The notes under the pieces: model-generated
What the model was told of the DNA's origin: nothing
Database searches by the model: none
The model's input: the letters and a program-made list of their open reading frames with translations, nothing else
Assembly (NCBI RefSeq): GCF_030252325.1
Contig: NZ_CP126981.1
Location: forward strand, 2,108,001 to 2,172,000
DNA: 64,000 nucleotides
Origin: Candidatus Mycobacterium wuenschmannii
Lineage (GTDB): Bacteria > Actinomycetota > Actinomycetes > Mycobacteriales > Mycobacteriaceae
Direction: 5' to 3'
Program-made: the position numbers and the translations under genes
Part shown: positions 40,065 through 58,509 of the stretch, piece by piece
Numbering within the stretch: position 1 is the stretch's first letter
Layout: every line of letters starts with the position of its first letter

Positions 40065-40625
40065 CTAGAACCCGGGGAATGGTCGCGGGACTGGGGCGCC
40101 GGGCATTCCGAGCGGCAAACCAGGCGCCGGCGCTCCCGGAAGGCCGATCGGCAAGCCAGGGCCGCCGGCCCCGGGAAGCGGGAACGGCATGTTGCCGTTG
40201 GCGACCGAGTTTATCCACCCGGGACATTGCGACTGGATCGCCATCTGCGCCAAGAAGCCGGCCATGGGCGCTTCCAGACCGCCGTGACCCGTCACCTGAG
40301 CCGCCCCACTCGCCAGGCTGCCACCCGGTTTGACCAACATGGGGCAAATGGACTGACCCATCTGAGCAATCGCCCCGCTGACCGGGCCGTTGTTGCCGAT
40401 GCCCACGCCATTGAGTACCGGCGCCATCGCATCGCCGGCCGAGTCCGCGTGTGCCGCCGGGATCGATCCCAGGACGGCGCCGAAGACGGCCGCGGTGACG
40501 ATAACGGGGCGCACCACCGACGTCGCCACGATCTCCACCGTGTCCCACGCGGTCCGCTCGGTTCCCGGATTCTTGCGCACCTTGCTTGACCTGCCCAAAA
40601 GGCCGGCCTTGTAGTTCGCGGTCAT
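40065..40625 (-). CDS. exported small protein with Pro/Gly-rich tail
   Basis: 186 residues. A signal peptide is visible at residues 31-60 (RPVIVTAAVFGAVLGSIPAAHA, probable cleavage after AHA), behind a long basic N-region. The mature part has two cysteines (SICPM, SQCPGW) in a conserved-looking core, then a low-complexity tail of LPGAPAPGLPLG-type repeats. Mycobacteria carry many such secreted proteins without known function. It is convergent with ogt, the stops 2 bp apart. Confidence 0.7.
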   Translation of the reverse strand: MTANYKAGLLGRSSKVRKNPGTERTAWDTVEIVATSVVRPVIVTAAVFGAVLGSIPAAHADSAGDAMAPVLNGVGIGNNGPVSGAIAQMGQSICPMLVKPGGSLASGAAQVTGHGGLEAPMAGFLAQMAIQSQCPGWINSVANGNMPFPLPGAGGPGLPIGLPGAPAPGLPLGMPGAPVPRPFPGF

Positions 40626-40952
40626 GCAGAGCTCCCCTCCGTCAGCACTCCATGCACATGGAGCACGGATGTCACTTTGATAACGGTAGGGTACTTTTGT
40701 CTCATTTGTATCACGATCGGATAACTGTTTGCGACCTCGGCGTTGCGCTACCGCGACCTCCGAGATCTGAATGCAACGATGATCGGTTCACCTGACCCGG
40801 CACCGAGCGCTCCCAGTGATGCTCTTTCGATCCTCGACGTGCCGTGCGCGAATACCAGGGAATTCCCTATATCGACGCTCGTCTTCGCTCATTAGCGTGC
40901 CCCCCAGGCGGCGGACTGCCGACCGCGCGTGACTGAACTGGAGGCAACTGTG
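40626..40952. promoter_or_regulatory. divergent promoter region with CTCCATG/CATGGAG palindrome
   Basis: 327 bp between two divergently transcribed exported proteins. CTCCATGCACATGGAG (40648-40663) is a perfect palindrome with 7-bp arms, 23 bp upstream of the minus-strand gene start, where it could be an operator or occlude translation. No further gene is seen. Confidence 0.4.
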
Positions 40953-41300
40953 ATGATGAGGAATCGCCTGGTACTGGCCCTGTTGGCAACCGGTACGGCT
41001 GTGGGCTTTGCCGCACCCGCGTCGGCGGAGCTGACCGATGGGACATACACGAACACCGCAACTGAATCCGCTGTGCTGAAAGCCGGTGCGACCTCGACAT
41101 GGGTGGTGAGTAGCTGCGGAGCCGATTGCAAACACGTGGTGACAGGCGCCAAGCGCGATTTCGATCTACATCGTGACGGAAATAGCTGGACCGAGACTTT
41201 CGGATCAATCACGACAACAATTGACAACGACTCCCTCGCAGGAGAAATGCGGGATGAGTCCGGGAACCACCACAATTTCCAGTTGTCGAAGAATGGTTGA
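40953..41300 (+). CDS. small exported protein
   Basis: 115 residues from ATG 40953, with GGAGG 9 bp before it. Signal peptide MMRNRLVLALLATGTAVGFA ending PASA at about residue 25; the mature part of about 90 residues is beta-rich with one cysteine pair (SSCGADCKHV). Resembles small mycobacterial secreted proteins of unknown role. The last gene before the rRNA operon terminator, convergent with 5S rRNA. Confidence 0.75.
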   Translation: MMRNRLVLALLATGTAVGFAAPASAELTDGTYTNTATESAVLKAGATSTWVVSSCGADCKHVVTGAKRDFDLHRDGNSWTETFGSITTTIDNDSLAGEMRDESGNHHNFQLSKNG

Positions 41301-41316
41301 TGTTTGTGTAGAAATG

Positions 41317-41350
41317 GAAATGCCCCCCGATGTAAATCGGGGGGCATTTC
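41317..41350. terminator. bidirectional terminator between exported-protein gene and rRNA operon
   Basis: A perfect 14-bp stem, GAAATGCCCCCCGA with TCGGGGGGCATTTC, and a 6-nt loop. It lies 10 bp beyond the 3' end of 5S rRNA and 17 bp after the convergent exported-protein gene, so it can serve both. Confidence 0.85.
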
Positions 41351-41359
41351 TCTATGTTG

Positions 41360-41474
41360 TGTTCGGCGGTGTCCTACTTTTCCACCCGGGTGGGTAGTAT
41401 CATCGGCGCTGGCAGGCTTAGCTTCCGGGTTCGGGATGGGTCCGGGCGTTTCCCTGTCGCTATTACCGCCGTAA
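41360..41474 (-). rRNA. rrf: 5S ribosomal RNA
   Basis: On the minus strand it begins TTACGGCGGTAATAGCGACA, contains CCCATCCCGAACCCGGAAGC and ends AAAGTAGGACACCGCCGAAC, the standard mycobacterial 5S. About 115 nt. End positions are by comparison with memory of M. tuberculosis and may be off by 1-3 nt. Confidence 0.95.
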
Positions 41475-41564
41475 CTTTATTCACCCGTTTCTGGGGTGTG
41501 AAATGTGTGGTTGTGTTTTTGGTGGTGGGGTGCAGTGGTTTGCGTGGCATTGGGTTGTGGTTGC

Positions 41565-46560
<4,996 letters not shown>

Positions 46561-46758
46561 ACCCCCCACCCACAGGCAGGGCACATTTTCAATCAGAAAA
46601 ACCTGATCCAAACAAAAAGACACCAAAACTGGCATCAAAAAACCACACCCCCACAAACGGGAAAAACACGAGGGCACGGCAAAAAACAACAACAAAAACA
46701 AAACCACCAAACACACTATTGAGTTCTCAAACAACACCCGTTTTCGGGCAACCCTGCT
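46561..46758 (-). promoter_or_regulatory. rRNA leader with antitermination box
   Basis: The transcribed strand contains TGTTGTTTGAGAACTCAATA followed by GTGTGTTTGG, the conserved boxA-containing leader of mycobacterial rrn operons, and A/C-rich stretches that pair with the spacer for RNase III processing. Confidence 0.75.
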
Positions 46759-46787
46759 ACTGTACTCCATCGCAAAAGCGCCGTCAA
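46759..46787 (-). promoter_or_regulatory. rRNA operon promoter (-35/-10)
   Basis: On the minus strand TTGACG (46787-46782) and TACAGT (46764-46759) are separated by 17 bp, a near-consensus SigA promoter, located between the end of murA and the 16S gene as in the rrnA operon of mycobacteria. Additional upstream promoters within murA are possible. Confidence 0.8.
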
Positions 46788-46835
46788 ACTGCACCATCTG
46801 CCGCTTTACAGCAGGCGTGCGCCGTACTTGCGGGC

Positions 46836-48089
46836 CTACTCTACCCTCTCGATTTCAGCGCCGAGACTCGCCAGGTTCTCTACGAAGAGTGGGTAACCGC
46901 GGTCGATGTGAAAAACATCGTGGACCTCGGTGTCTCCGTCCGCGACCAGCCCGGCCAACACCAATCCGGCGCCCGCCCGGATGTCCGAAGACCAGACCGG
47001 GGCGCTCGACAGCTGCGGCAGACCACGCACGACGGCGTGATGCCCGTCGGTGCGTGCATCGGCGCCCAAGCGGATCATCTCCTCGACGAATCGGAACCGC
47101 GCCTCGAACACGTTCTCGGTGATCATCGACGTGCCGTCAGCGATAGAAGCCATCGCGATCGCCATCGGCTGTAGATCCGTGGGGAAGCCGGGGAACGGCA
47201 GCGTCGCGACGTTGACCGCTTTGGGCCGCTCGTACTGGGTGATCCGGAAGCTGTCCGGAGTCTGGGTGACAGTGGCGCCGGCATCGTGCAGCTTGTGCAG
47301 CACCACTTGTAGGTGCGCGGGGTCGATGCCGGTCACGGTGACATCGCCGCGCGTCATCGCCGCGGCGATGCCCCACGTTGCGGCCACGATTCGGTCGCCG
47401 ATCACGCGATGCTCGGTCGGGTAGAGCCGCGGGACACCGGTGATCGTCATCGTCGGCGAGCCCGCGCCCTCGACGTGTGCCCCCATCTGATTCAGCATCG
47501 TGCAGAGGTCCACCACGTCGGGCTCGCGCGCGGCGTTGTGAATCGTCGTGACGCCTTCGGCCAGGACCGCGGCCATCAAGATGTTCTCGGTCGCTCCGAC
47601 CGAGGGGAACTCGAGCTGAATCTCCGCACCGTGCAACGAATCTGCATGCGCGACGACGCAGCCGTGCTCGATGTTGCAGACCGCGCCGAGCAGGCGCAGC
47701 CCTGCCTGATGCATGTCCAGCGGGCGCGACCCGATGGCGTCACCGCCCGGAAGCGCGACCTTGGCGCGTTTGCACCGCCCCACCAGGGGGCCGAGAACGC
47801 ACACCGAGGCCCGGAACTGGCGCACCGCCGCGAAGTCGGCGTCGTATTTGGGTTCGTCCGGCGAGGTGATGCGGACGGTGGCGCCGTCGAGTTCGACGTT
47901 GGCGCCGAGTCCCCGCAGAACCTCGGCCATCAACGGCACGTCGAGAATGTCGGGGCAGTTGGTGATGGTGCTGGTGCCTTCGGCCAGCAGCGCGGCTGCC
48001 ATCAGCTTGAGCACGCTGTTCTTGGCGCCGCCCACGGCGACTTCGCCCGACAACCGGCTGCCACCGGTCACCACGAAACGCTCCGCCAC
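46836..48089 (-). CDS. murA: UDP-N-acetylglucosamine 1-carboxyvinyltransferase
   Basis: 417 residues from GTG 48089 ([17 protein letters not shown]); longer upstream frames overlap the divergent adenosyltransferase. Catalyses the first committed step of peptidoglycan synthesis, adding enolpyruvate to UDP-GlcNAc. Recognisable are [15 protein letters not shown] and the active loop [15 protein letters not shown]. The residue equivalent to E. coli Cys115 is Asp (PGGD), the change that makes mycobacterial MurA insensitive to fosfomycin. It is followed directly by the rRNA promoter. Confidence 0.97.
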   Translation of the reverse strand: MAERFVVTGGSRLSGEVAVGGAKNSVLKLMAAALLAEGTSTITNCPDILDVPLMAEVLRGLGANVELDGATVRITSPDEPKYDADFAAVRQFRASVCVLGPLVGRCKRAKVALPGGDAIGSRPLDMHQAGLRLLGAVCNIEHGCVVAHADSLHGAEIQLEFPSVGATENILMAAVLAEGVTTIHNAAREPDVVDLCTMLNQMGAHVEGAGSPTMTITGVPRLYPTEHRVIGDRIVAATWGIAAAMTRGDVTVTGIDPAHLQVVLHKLHDAGATVTQTPDSFRITQYERPKAVNVATLPFPGFPTDLQPMAIAMASIADGTSMITENVFEARFRFVEEMIRLGADARTDGHHAVVRGLPQLSSAPVWSSDIRAGAGLVLAGLVADGDTEVHDVFHIDRGYPLFVENLASLGAEIERVE

Positions 48090-48147
48090 GCGGGATAGTT
48101 TAGTGAAGCGGTTTCGCCCTGTCAGTCGGCTAGGTACGTTCGTTGGC

Positions 48148-48726
48148 ATGGCTGTGCACCTGACCCGCATCTATACCCGAACCGGCGACGACGGAACGAC
48201 GGGTTTGAGCGACTTCTCGCGGGTGTCCAAGAACGACACCCGACTGGTCGCGTACGCAGACTGCGACGAGGCCAACGCCGCGATCGGCACGGCGATCGCG
48301 CTGGGCTCTCCCGAAAAGCGGATCGCCGACGTGCTGCGCCAGATTCAAAACGACCTGTTCGACGCGGGAGCGGACCTCTCGACCCCGGTGGTCGAGAACC
48401 CGGAACATCCCCCGCTACGCATCACGCAGGACTACATCGACCGCCTCGAAACCTGGTGCGATGAATTCAACGCAAACCTGACGCCTCTGAAATCCTTTGT
48501 GCTGCCCGGTGGTTCGCCCCTGTCAGCTCTGCTGCATGTTGCCCGCACAGTGGCGCGACGCGCGGAACGATCGGCCTGGGACGCCATTGAGGAGCACCCG
48601 ACCGACGTCAGCGTGCTACCCGCCAAGTACCTGAATCGACTGTCGGACCTGCTGTTCATCCTGTGCCGGGTGGTCAACCCCGACGGGGACGTGCTCTGGC
48701 AGCCGGGCGGCGGGCGGGCCGACTAG
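48148..48726 (+). CDS. ATP:cob(I)alamin adenosyltransferase, PduO type
   Basis: 192 residues from ATG 48148. The ATP-binding N-terminus is [17 protein letters not shown]; the conserved helix [15 protein letters not shown] and the C-terminal [16 protein letters not shown] and [15 protein letters not shown] are family signatures. It makes adenosylcobalamin, the cofactor of methylmalonyl-CoA mutase. Divergent from murA with 58 bp between the starts and convergent with the DUF2550 gene. Confidence 0.93.
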   Translation: MAVHLTRIYTRTGDDGTTGLSDFSRVSKNDTRLVAYADCDEANAAIGTAIALGSPEKRIADVLRQIQNDLFDAGADLSTPVVENPEHPPLRITQDYIDRLETWCDEFNANLTPLKSFVLPGGSPLSALLHVARTVARRAERSAWDAIEEHPTDVSVLPAKYLNRLSDLLFILCRVVNPDGDVLWQPGGGRAD

Positions 48727-48729
48727 CCG

Positions 48730-49173
48730 TCAGACGCTACGGCGGCGCGCACGCGGCGACGGCCGCGACTCCAGCCACGATTGAAACGCCGTCAAAGCGC
48801 CGCGGTCCAAGGCTATTTCGTAGCCGGCATTGCGAACCTGCGCGGTATCGCGCAGTTCCAGCACCATGATCTCTTCGGTCATGATGTCGAATTCGTCGCC
48901 CCGCGGCGGACGCCGCGACACCACCTCGACCCCGCGCCGGTTGAGTTGCCGGTCCGGCCACAGCCGCACGCTGGACAACCGGTAGAACGCGGCATCGCTT
49001 CCGCGATAACGGATTACGCCGTGCCGCCAGCCATGTCCGCCGACGGCAGGGATGTCCCGCATGATCGCCGCCGTACCGCCCTGGCGCAGCTTCCACAGCC
49101 GATAGCTCAGTGCGACAACGGCAAGACCCAACACAGCGACGAGCACGACCATGACAATCATGAGCGTGCTCAT
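48730..49173 (-). CDS. DUF2550 membrane-anchored protein
   Basis: 147 residues with one N-terminal membrane helix (LMIVMVVLVAVLGLAVVALSY) and a basic cytoplasmic or extracytoplasmic domain with WRHGVIRYRGSDAAFYRLSS, the DUF2550 pattern found after atpC in mycobacteria. Twelve bases separate it from atpC, so it is probably the last gene of the ATP synthase operon. Function unknown. Confidence 0.85.
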   Translation of the reverse strand: MSTLMIVMVVLVAVLGLAVVALSYRLWKLRQGGTAAIMRDIPAVGGHGWRHGVIRYRGSDAAFYRLSSVRLWPDRQLNRRGVEVVSRRPPRGDEFDIMTEEIMVLELRDTAQVRNAGYEIALDRGALTAFQSWLESRPSPRARRRSV

Positions 49174-49185
49174 CGCGGCGGTCCG

Positions 49186-49551
49186 TCAGTCGAGCGCGCC
49201 GACGGCACGCAGTCTGCCGCGTCCCCTTGCAGCGGTGCGAGCGTCGTCCGACTGCGAATCCTCTTTCGCCGCAGCCTCGTCGATCTCCGACGCGAACTGT
49301 GCCGACTCGGCGAGGATGCTGACGCTCTCCTCGGTCACCGACAGGAAGCCGCCTTCGATGGCGACCCGAAGGTCGTCCTCGCCCTCACGCTCGACGCGAA
49401 CCATCGCGTCGTCGACAAGTTGCGCAACCAGCGGGATGTGACTGGGCAGGATCCCGATCTCCCCCACCGTGGTGCGCGTGAAGAGGAACGATGCCTCGCC
49501 CGACCAGATCTTGCGGTCGACGGCAACGATCTCCACGTTCAGCACGGCCAT
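49186..49551 (-). CDS. atpC: ATP synthase F1 subunit epsilon
   Basis: 121 residues: N-terminal beta-sandwich ([36 protein letters not shown]) and a short C-terminal helical arm, as in mycobacteria where the arm limits ATP hydrolysis. Forms the central stalk with gamma. Confidence 0.95.
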   Translation of the reverse strand: MAVLNVEIVAVDRKIWSGEASFLFTRTTVGEIGILPSHIPLVAQLVDDAMVRVEREGEDDLRVAIEGGFLSVTEESVSILAESAQFASEIDEAAAKEDSQSDDARTAARGRGRLRAVGALD

Positions 49552-49596
49552 GTCACACCTGCCCTTCCACGCTCACACTCGCTCGCCGGCAACGCA

Positions 49597-51958
<2,362 letters not shown>

Positions 51959-51964
51959 CTCCGA

Positions 51965-53617
51965 TTACTTCTTCTGCTCCGGCGGTGCGGGCTTGTGAAC
52001 CTGCACCGCTTCCTTTTCCACCTGGTCTTCGTCCAGCGCCTCGACGTGCTCGTCCGGCACGACCGAGCCACCGCCGGTCGCGGAGAAGCCCTTCTTGAAG
52101 TCGTTGATCGCGCTTTCGAGCTTCTTCTCGGTCTCTTCGCTGAGCTTCTGCGACTCCTTGATGTCGGACAGGACGCCGTCCTTGCCGCCACGGAGGTGGT
52201 CGAGAAGCTCGGTCTCGAAGCGGTGTACGTCTTCGGCGGGAACCGAGTCGAGGTGACCACCGGTGCCGAGGAAGATCGACACGACCTGCTCCTCGACCGG
52301 CGACGGCTGGTACTGCGGCTGCTTGAGCAGCTCCACCAGTCGCTCACCACGATCCAGCTGTGCCTTCGATGTCGCGTCCAAGTCCGAGGCGAACGCCGCG
52401 AACGACTCCAGCTCGCGGAACTGCGACAGGTCCAAACGCAGCGACCCGGCGACTTCCTTCATCGCCTTGATCTGCGCGGCACCACCTACACGCGACACCG
52501 ACACACCAACGTTGATGGCCGGGCGCACGCCCTGGTTGAACAGATCGGACTCCAGGAACACCTGGCCGTCGGTGATCGAGATGACGTTGGTCGGGATGTA
52601 GGCCGAGATGTCGTTGGCCTTGGTCTCGATCACCGGCAGACCGGTCAGCGAGCCGCCGCCGAGCTCGTCGGACAGCTTGGCGCAACGCTCGAGCAGCCGC
52701 GAGTGCAGGTAGAAGACGTCACCCGGGTAGGCCTCGCGACCCGGCGGACGACGGAGCAGCAGCGAGATGGCGCGGTAGGCCTCGGCCTGCTTGCTCAGGT
52801 CGTCGAAGATGATCAGCACGTGCTTGCCGCTGTACATCCAGTGCTGCGCGATCGCCGAACCGGTGTACGGCGCAAGCCATTTGAAGCCAGCCGAGTCGGA
52901 GGCCGGCGCCGCGACGATGGTCGTGTAGTCCATCGCGCCGCCCTCTTCGAGCGCACGACGCACCGACGCGATCGTGGTGCCCTTCTGGCCGATCGCGACA
53001 TAGACGCAGCGAACCTGCTTCTTCTCGTCGCCGGTTTCCCAGTTCTCCCGCTGGTTCAGGATGGTGTCGACGCAGACCGCGGTCTTGCCGGTCTTGCGGT
53101 CACCGATGATCAGCTGGCGCTGGCCGCGGCCGATCGGCGTCATGGCGTCGATGGCCTTGATGCCGGTCTGCAGCGGCTCCGAGACGCTCTGGCGCTGCAC
53201 CACCGACGGGGCCTGGATCTCCAGGGCACGGCGGGTCTCCGGCTTGATGTCGCCCTGGCCGTCGATCGGCTCACCCAGCGGGTTGACCACGCGGCCGAGG
53301 AACTCGTCGCCGACCGGCACGGAGAGCACCTCACCGGTGCGCTTGACCTGCTGGCCCTCTTCGAGCTTCTCGAAGTCACCCAGGATGACCGCGCCGACGC
53401 TGTGCTCGTCGAGGTTGAGCGCGACGCCGAGGACACCCCCGTGGAACTCGAGGAGTTCCTGGGTCATCACCGACGGCAGACCTTCGACGTGTGCGATGCC
53501 GTCACCGGCATCCACAACGGTGCCCACCTCTTCTTTGGTGGTGTCGGAGGTGAAGGAGCTCACGTACTCCTCGATCGCACCCTGAATGTCGTCAGCCGAG
53601 ATAGTCAACTCTGCCAT
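51965..53617 (-). CDS. atpA: ATP synthase F1 subunit alpha
   Basis: 550 residues. P-loop [28 protein letters not shown] and IISITDGQ-type segment ([13 protein letters not shown]). The C-terminal extension of about 35 residues ([18 protein letters not shown] to the end) is the mycobacterial tail that suppresses ATPase activity. Confidence 0.98.
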   Translation of the reverse strand: MAELTISADDIQGAIEEYVSSFTSDTTKEEVGTVVDAGDGIAHVEGLPSVMTQELLEFHGGVLGVALNLDEHSVGAVILGDFEKLEEGQQVKRTGEVLSVPVGDEFLGRVVNPLGEPIDGQGDIKPETRRALEIQAPSVVQRQSVSEPLQTGIKAIDAMTPIGRGQRQLIIGDRKTGKTAVCVDTILNQRENWETGDEKKQVRCVYVAIGQKGTTIASVRRALEEGGAMDYTTIVAAPASDSAGFKWLAPYTGSAIAQHWMYSGKHVLIIFDDLSKQAEAYRAISLLLRRPPGREAYPGDVFYLHSRLLERCAKLSDELGGGSLTGLPVIETKANDISAYIPTNVISITDGQVFLESDLFNQGVRPAINVGVSVSRVGGAAQIKAMKEVAGSLRLDLSQFRELESFAAFASDLDATSKAQLDRGERLVELLKQPQYQPSPVEEQVVSIFLGTGGHLDSVPAEDVHRFETELLDHLRGGKDGVLSDIKESQKLSEETEKKLESAINDFKKGFSATGGGSVVPDEHVEALDEDQVEKEAVQVHKPAPPEQKK

Positions 53618-53664
53618 GGCTTTTCGTTCTTCCTGCTTGTCGATGGTGTTTCGTCGGTATGGGG

Positions 53665-55005
53665 TCAGTCGGGCAACTGGGACTGGGCGGCCTCAATGCG
53701 GGACGAGAGCGTTCCGTCGATGATCTCGTCGCCGACCGAGATCGCGAGCCCGCCAAGCACCTCGGGGTCGATGGAAATCTGCGCCGTGACCGGGTGGCCG
53801 TAGATCCGGCTCAGCACCTCGGTGAGGCGCTTGTGCTGGGCCTCGCTGAGTTCGGCCGCTGCGCTGACCTGTGCGACGACTTCGCCGCGGCGGGCCACCG
53901 CCACTTCGGCCAGGCTTTGCACGGCCACCTCGGCAGGCTGCCCGCGGAGCAATTGGACTGTCTTGCTGAGCAAGTCGGTCGTGATCTCGTTGGCTCCGGT
54001 TCCTTTTCCACCGAGTACGTTGCGCAGCAACTTGACTCGCGCGTCGGCCGCCACCTCGTAGTTGCCCAGCAAAATGCCGAGACGCGGCTGGGCGTCCAGA
54101 ATGCGCGAGAACCGGAACAGCTGATCCTCGACTTCGTCGACCTGCCCGGCCTTTTCGGCACGGATCAACGAGGCCTGCCGTGCCGCCAATTCGACGGCGT
54201 CGACGAGGTCGCCCTCGGCCGACCAGCGTTCGGCCACCGCCTCTTTCAGCACATCGAGGGCGGGCTGGCCGACCTTGCCCGACACCAGCCGCTCGACGAG
54301 CCGCACGCGCGGTGACGCGTCCTCGGCGGGCTGGGTCAGGTAACGGGTGACCACGCTCTCCCGAATCAGCAGCGCCGCAACGGACGTCAGATCGTCGGCA
54401 AGCGTCGACAATCCCTTGTCGTCCAGGCCGTCGGCGATGCCGTCGAATTTCTTCAGCAGACCCGACAGCGCCTGTCGGCTGGCCGACCGCATCTTGTTCG
54501 CGACCGGGTACTGGATGTCGGCGGTGGAGGTCGCCATGTCGCTGAGCTCGTCCAGGAAGCGGTCGACGGTCGCGGACTGCTGGCCCGGATCGGCGACGTA
54601 ACCGCGGACGAGTTCGCCTGCGCGGCGGACGGATTCGGCACCGATGTCCTGGCGCAGCTGACGGACCAACTGTGAACGCAACAGCTCGACCTGTTTGGTG
54701 CCCTGCTGTTTGATCCGCTCCGCGTCGTTGTCGGCCTGGGCGCGCAGTTGCTCGCCGATGCGCTTCGCATCGTCCTGCGCTTCCTCGGTCAGCCGCTGCG
54801 CCTCCGCGTGAGCGTCTTCCTTCGCCTTGGCGTGCGCCCGGTTGGCCTCCGCCAGCCGGTCGGCGGCCGCCGAGGAGTCGGCTAGCTGCTGACGAACGGC
54901 GCTCTGCTGGTCCGCCATCAGCTTGCGCACCGGCGGCACGACGTACCGCACGATGATCAAGACGATGACGGCGAACCCGATGAGTTGCCCGATGAATGTT
55001 GACAT
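53665..55005 (-). CDS. atpFH: ATP synthase fused subunit b-delta
   Basis: 446 residues from ATG 55005. Residues 1-25 are the membrane anchor ([20 protein letters not shown]); residues 30-160 a coiled coil (peripheral stalk b'); residues about 175-446 the delta subunit, ending [20 protein letters not shown]. The b-delta fusion is a known feature of mycobacteria. The gap to atpF is 7 bp. Confidence 0.95.
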   Translation of the reverse strand: MSTFIGQLIGFAVIVLIIVRYVVPPVRKLMADQQSAVRQQLADSSAAADRLAEANRAHAKAKEDAHAEAQRLTEEAQDDAKRIGEQLRAQADNDAERIKQQGTKQVELLRSQLVRQLRQDIGAESVRRAGELVRGYVADPGQQSATVDRFLDELSDMATSTADIQYPVANKMRSASRQALSGLLKKFDGIADGLDDKGLSTLADDLTSVAALLIRESVVTRYLTQPAEDASPRVRLVERLVSGKVGQPALDVLKEAVAERWSAEGDLVDAVELAARQASLIRAEKAGQVDEVEDQLFRFSRILDAQPRLGILLGNYEVAADARVKLLRNVLGGKGTGANEITTDLLSKTVQLLRGQPAEVAVQSLAEVAVARRGEVVAQVSAAAELSEAQHKRLTEVLSRIYGHPVTAQISIDPEVLGGLAISVGDEIIDGTLSSRIEAAQSQLPD

Positions 55006-55012
55006 GTCGCGC

Positions 55013-55534
55013 TTATCGCTCCGAACCGGTTGCGGAGGCCGCTGAGACCGAGGTGGTGATTTCGACGCCGAGGATGCGGCTCGCCAGTGTGGTGGAGATG
55101 TTCTCCACCCGCCCGCGAAGATCCGCAGCCACGGCATCACCTTCCCGCTTGAGTTGCTCGGATGCGTCCTGCAGCGTCGAGGAAACCTGCTCCTCGGCCT
55201 GCCCACGCTTCTCCTCGACGACCTTGCGGCCCTCTGCCCGAGCCTCGTCGCGAGCCGCTGATGCCGTGACCCGAGCGGCGGACAACGCCTTCTCGTAATC
55301 CTCTTGGGCAGCAGCGAATTGCTCGGCCGATTTCTTGTTGTCAGCAGCCGTCTTGGTGACCATGTTGTCGCGCTCTTTGAGCACCTTCGAGATCGGCGGA
55401 ACCACGAAGGCGCCGATCACACCGAGCACGATCAAGAAGATCGCCAACTCGACGAAGAAGGTGCCGTTAGGCACGAGGAAGTTGCCCTCTGCCTGGCTGC
55501 TCGCAGACAGAGCTACAACACTCATGTCACCCAT
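55013..55534 (-). CDS. atpF: ATP synthase F0 subunit b
   Basis: 173 residues with one N-terminal membrane helix ([20 protein letters not shown]) and a long charged coiled coil. Pairs with the b part of AtpFH in the peripheral stalk. Nine bases after atpE. Confidence 0.95.
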   Translation of the reverse strand: MGDMSVVALSASSQAEGNFLVPNGTFFVELAIFLIVLGVIGAFVVPPISKVLKERDNMVTKTAADNKKSAEQFAAAQEDYEKALSAARVTASAARDEARAEGRKVVEEKRGQAEEQVSSTLQDASEQLKREGDAVAADLRGRVENISTTLASRILGVEITTSVSAASATGSER

Positions 55535-55543
55535 CTCGACGGA

Positions 55544-55792
<249 letters not shown>

Positions 55793-55853
55793 TTATCCTC
55801 CTTGATATTTGGTAGCTATCTACCAGGTCTGTAGCTGTACTGCGTGAGTGGTT

Positions 55854-56609
55854 CTAGTGGTGTTCGTCTTCGAGCTCCATCGCTTGACTGAAGTACAGGA
55901 TCGTCAGCAGCGCGAAGATGAACGCCTGGATCGCGCCGACGAACATGTCGAAGGTCTTCCAGACCGCGTTGGGCGCCCACATGATGTAGGGCGGAAACAA
56001 CGCGATCAGCCCGACCAGGATGCCGCCGGCGAAGATGTTGCCAAAGAGTCGGAGCGACAACGAGATCGGCTTGGCGAGTTCCTCGACCACGTTGATCGGC
56101 GCGAGGATCGCGACGTGGCCCTTCAGGACCGCGACCGGGTGCCCGATGACACCCCGGCGCCAGATGCCCGCCACGTGGTAGCAGACGAACACGAAGAGGG
56201 CCAGCGCCAGCACGTAGTTGATGTCGGCCGCCGCCGACGACAGCAGCTCGGTGGCCTTGCCCTCGTGATCGGTGTACTGCAGCGGCAACACCGACAGCCA
56301 GTTCGAGATCAGGATGTAGATGAAAAGCGTGACGGCGAGCGGCAATACGAAGGGCGCGATGCGCATGCCGATCGCGCTCTCGATCTGGTTGCGCATCTGG
56401 ACGGTGATCGCCTCGAAGAACAACTGCACGCCGCCCGGAACGCCGGTCGAGGTGACTTTGGCCTTGAGGAAGAACGCCAGCCCGATGACGATGACGGCGG
56501 CGATCGCGGACGACGTGATGGTGTCGACGTTGACCGTCAACCCAAACCAGTTGGCGGTTTCGTGATGGCCGACCTCGATCGCGCCCTCGGCCAGAAACGC
56601 CTCAGTCAT
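55854..56609 (-). CDS. atpB: ATP synthase F0 subunit a
   Basis: 251 residues from ATG 56609 ([14 protein letters not shown], the conserved mycobacterial start; the ATG at 56630 is less likely). The essential Arg lies in [16 protein letters not shown]. Six membrane helices. It overlaps the atpI-like gene by 8 bp. Confidence 0.95.
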   Translation of the reverse strand: MTEAFLAEGAIEVGHHETANWFGLTVNVDTITSSAIAAVIVIGLAFFLKAKVTSTGVPGGVQLFFEAITVQMRNQIESAIGMRIAPFVLPLAVTLFIYILISNWLSVLPLQYTDHEGKATELLSSAAADINYVLALALFVFVCYHVAGIWRRGVIGHPVAVLKGHVAILAPINVVEELAKPISLSLRLFGNIFAGGILVGLIALFPPYIMWAPNAVWKTFDMFVGAIQAFIFALLTILYFSQAMELEDEHH

Positions 56610-57051
56610 CGCTGTTTCCCGTCCCTTCAATCACGTCGGCAGTGCCCTCCCGCAGCTTTTTCCAAACCGGCATAGCCGTCGACAGCACGAGCAGCACCTG
56701 GAAGAGCGCGAGCCCGAACACCACACCCAACCCAGCGGGCCGGAAAACAAAAGCGATCGCCAGTCCGATCGCCGTGATCACGAACAAGCGCGTCGCCGAA
56801 TTGAGCGCCATCTTCTTCTTCAGCGGGTGCGCGTCCGCGGTGATCGCTGTCACCGAGCGCTGCACGCCGAGCGCGTTGAGCAAACCCAACATCAAGCCCA
56901 CACCGAAGAAGACACCGACTTTCACGGAGCCGAGCGACGCCGCGATCGCGACTGCAGCAGCGGTCAGTACCAGCGAGATGGCGAAGAGGCGAAAAGGCCG
57001 AAACGCAACGGAGGGGAACACCAACGGCGCGTCCTGCGCTGGTGTAGTCAC
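56602..57051 (-). CDS. AtpI-like membrane protein
   Basis: 149 residues with four hydrophobic segments ([68 protein letters not shown]). First gene of the ATP synthase operon in the place of atpI, an assembly factor for the c-ring or a Mg transporter. Call rests on position and helix pattern. Confidence 0.8.
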   Translation of the reverse strand: MTTPAQDAPLVFPSVAFRPFRLFAISLVLTAAAVAIAASLGSVKVGVFFGVGLMLGLLNALGVQRSVTAITADAHPLKKKMALNSATRLFVITAIGLAIAFVFRPAGLGVVFGLALFQVLLVLSTAMPVWKKLREGTADVIEGTGNSDD

Positions 57052-57275
57052 TGCAGCACCTCAGTCCTCGTTCGGGGGGAGTTGCCTTGTTGCTCGTTGC
57101 GTGGCCCGTTGAGCGTATCGGAGCGCTTTCATCGCACTCGCAGTACCCAAGGGACCGCTCCCCTTTGTCGGTCGTTAGTCGGCAGGAGCGGAGCGAACTC
57201 CGTCTACCGGTGGCCGGCAACCCGCGAGGTTAATTCGGGTTCTACCAGCACCGTACCACATCGGGAAGGACTCTA

Positions 57276-58466
57276 CTACTCTTCGTCGTAGACGTTGTCA
57301 CCGCGTCGGAAGAGCGGAATCAGCGTCGCAAAAACCGCAATTGCCATCGCGCCCAACATGACGGCGGCGGTATGGCGCGGGTTGAAAAAGATCGTGCTCG
57401 CCGTACCGAAAGCGACAATGCCGACCCACAAATAGATGATCAGCACCACCCGTCGATGCGAATGTCCGATCTGCAGCAGCCGGTGATGCAAATGCATCTT
57501 GTCGGGGCTGAACGCACTTTGCCCGGCCCGCGTCCGGCGCACGATCGCCAGCAGTAGATCGAGCATCGGCACAAACATCACGGCCACCACCAACAGGAAC
57601 GGCGAGAGCAGAGCAAACACATCGCGGGCGCCGTAGGCGGTCTGCGAGATGGGTCCCGCGGCCGTGGTCGACGCCGCCGCGAGCATGAGACCGATCAGCA
57701 TCGAACCGGAGTCACCCATGAAGATCTTGGCCGGATGGAAGTTGTGCGGCAGGAAACCCAGACACGCTCCGGCCAGCACCACAGAGATCACCGCGGGCGG
57801 GTAGAACAGCACGTCGCCGCCGTGGTCGCGGAGCAGCCCGACCGAAAACATGCAGATCGCCAGCGCGGTGATGATGCCCAGCCCCGCGGCCAGCCCGTCG
57901 AGTCCGTCGACGAAGTTCATCGCGTTGACGATCGAGACGGTCAGAGCGAGCGTCAACAGGATCGACGACACCTGGTCCAACACGATCGTCCCGACCCCAC
58001 CCAGCGGGATATAGAGGACACTCCACGCGACGCCCATCGTGACGAGCACGCTGGCCGCGGTGATCTGACCGGCGAATTTCGTCAGCGCGTCGAGGCCCCA
58101 GCGGTCGTCGATCAGGCCGATGCCCATGATCAGACCGCCCGCCAGTACCACCGCGGGCATGCCGGTCGAGTAGACGAAGCCGCGAGTGAGCGCCGGCAGC
58201 TGCGAGGCCAGGAAGACCGCGGCGACGACGCCGATGTACATCGCCAGGCCGCCCATCCGCGGTGTGGGCGTGACGTGTACATCGCGCTCGCGCGGGTAGG
58301 CGACGGCGCCCAGCCGGGTGGCGAGCACCCGCACCGGCCCGGTGGCGAAGTAGGTGATGATCGCGGCCGTCAGACCGACGAGTGCGAGTTCTCGCAAGGG
58401 AACGCCGGCGCCGCGATCGGCCAGGGCCAGCAGACCGCCGGCGAGGTTGTCGGCGCCGCTGAACAT
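57276..58466 (-). CDS. wecA: UDP-GlcNAc:polyprenyl-phosphate GlcNAc-1-phosphate transferase
   Basis: 396-residue polytopic membrane enzyme of the MraY/WecA family. Motifs TPRMGGLAMY, GLIDDRWGLD, NAMNFVDGLDGLAAG and FMGDSGSMLIG give the metal-binding aspartates; the HIHH-like loop is KMHLHHRLLQIGHSHR. In mycobacteria it starts the linker unit between peptidoglycan and arabinogalactan. 224 bp upstream of the atp operon. Confidence 0.93.
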   Translation of the reverse strand: MFSGADNLAGGLLALADRGAGVPLRELALVGLTAAIITYFATGPVRVLATRLGAVAYPRERDVHVTPTPRMGGLAMYIGVVAAVFLASQLPALTRGFVYSTGMPAVVLAGGLIMGIGLIDDRWGLDALTKFAGQITAASVLVTMGVAWSVLYIPLGGVGTIVLDQVSSILLTLALTVSIVNAMNFVDGLDGLAAGLGIITALAICMFSVGLLRDHGGDVLFYPPAVISVVLAGACLGFLPHNFHPAKIFMGDSGSMLIGLMLAAASTTAAGPISQTAYGARDVFALLSPFLLVVAVMFVPMLDLLLAIVRRTRAGQSAFSPDKMHLHHRLLQIGHSHRRVVLIIYLWVGIVAFGTASTIFFNPRHTAAVMLGAMAIAVFATLIPLFRRGDNVYDEE

Positions 58467-58509
58467 CCGAAAAACCTTACTGAATCGCCCTGAGATCGCA
58501 CTGAGTCGG

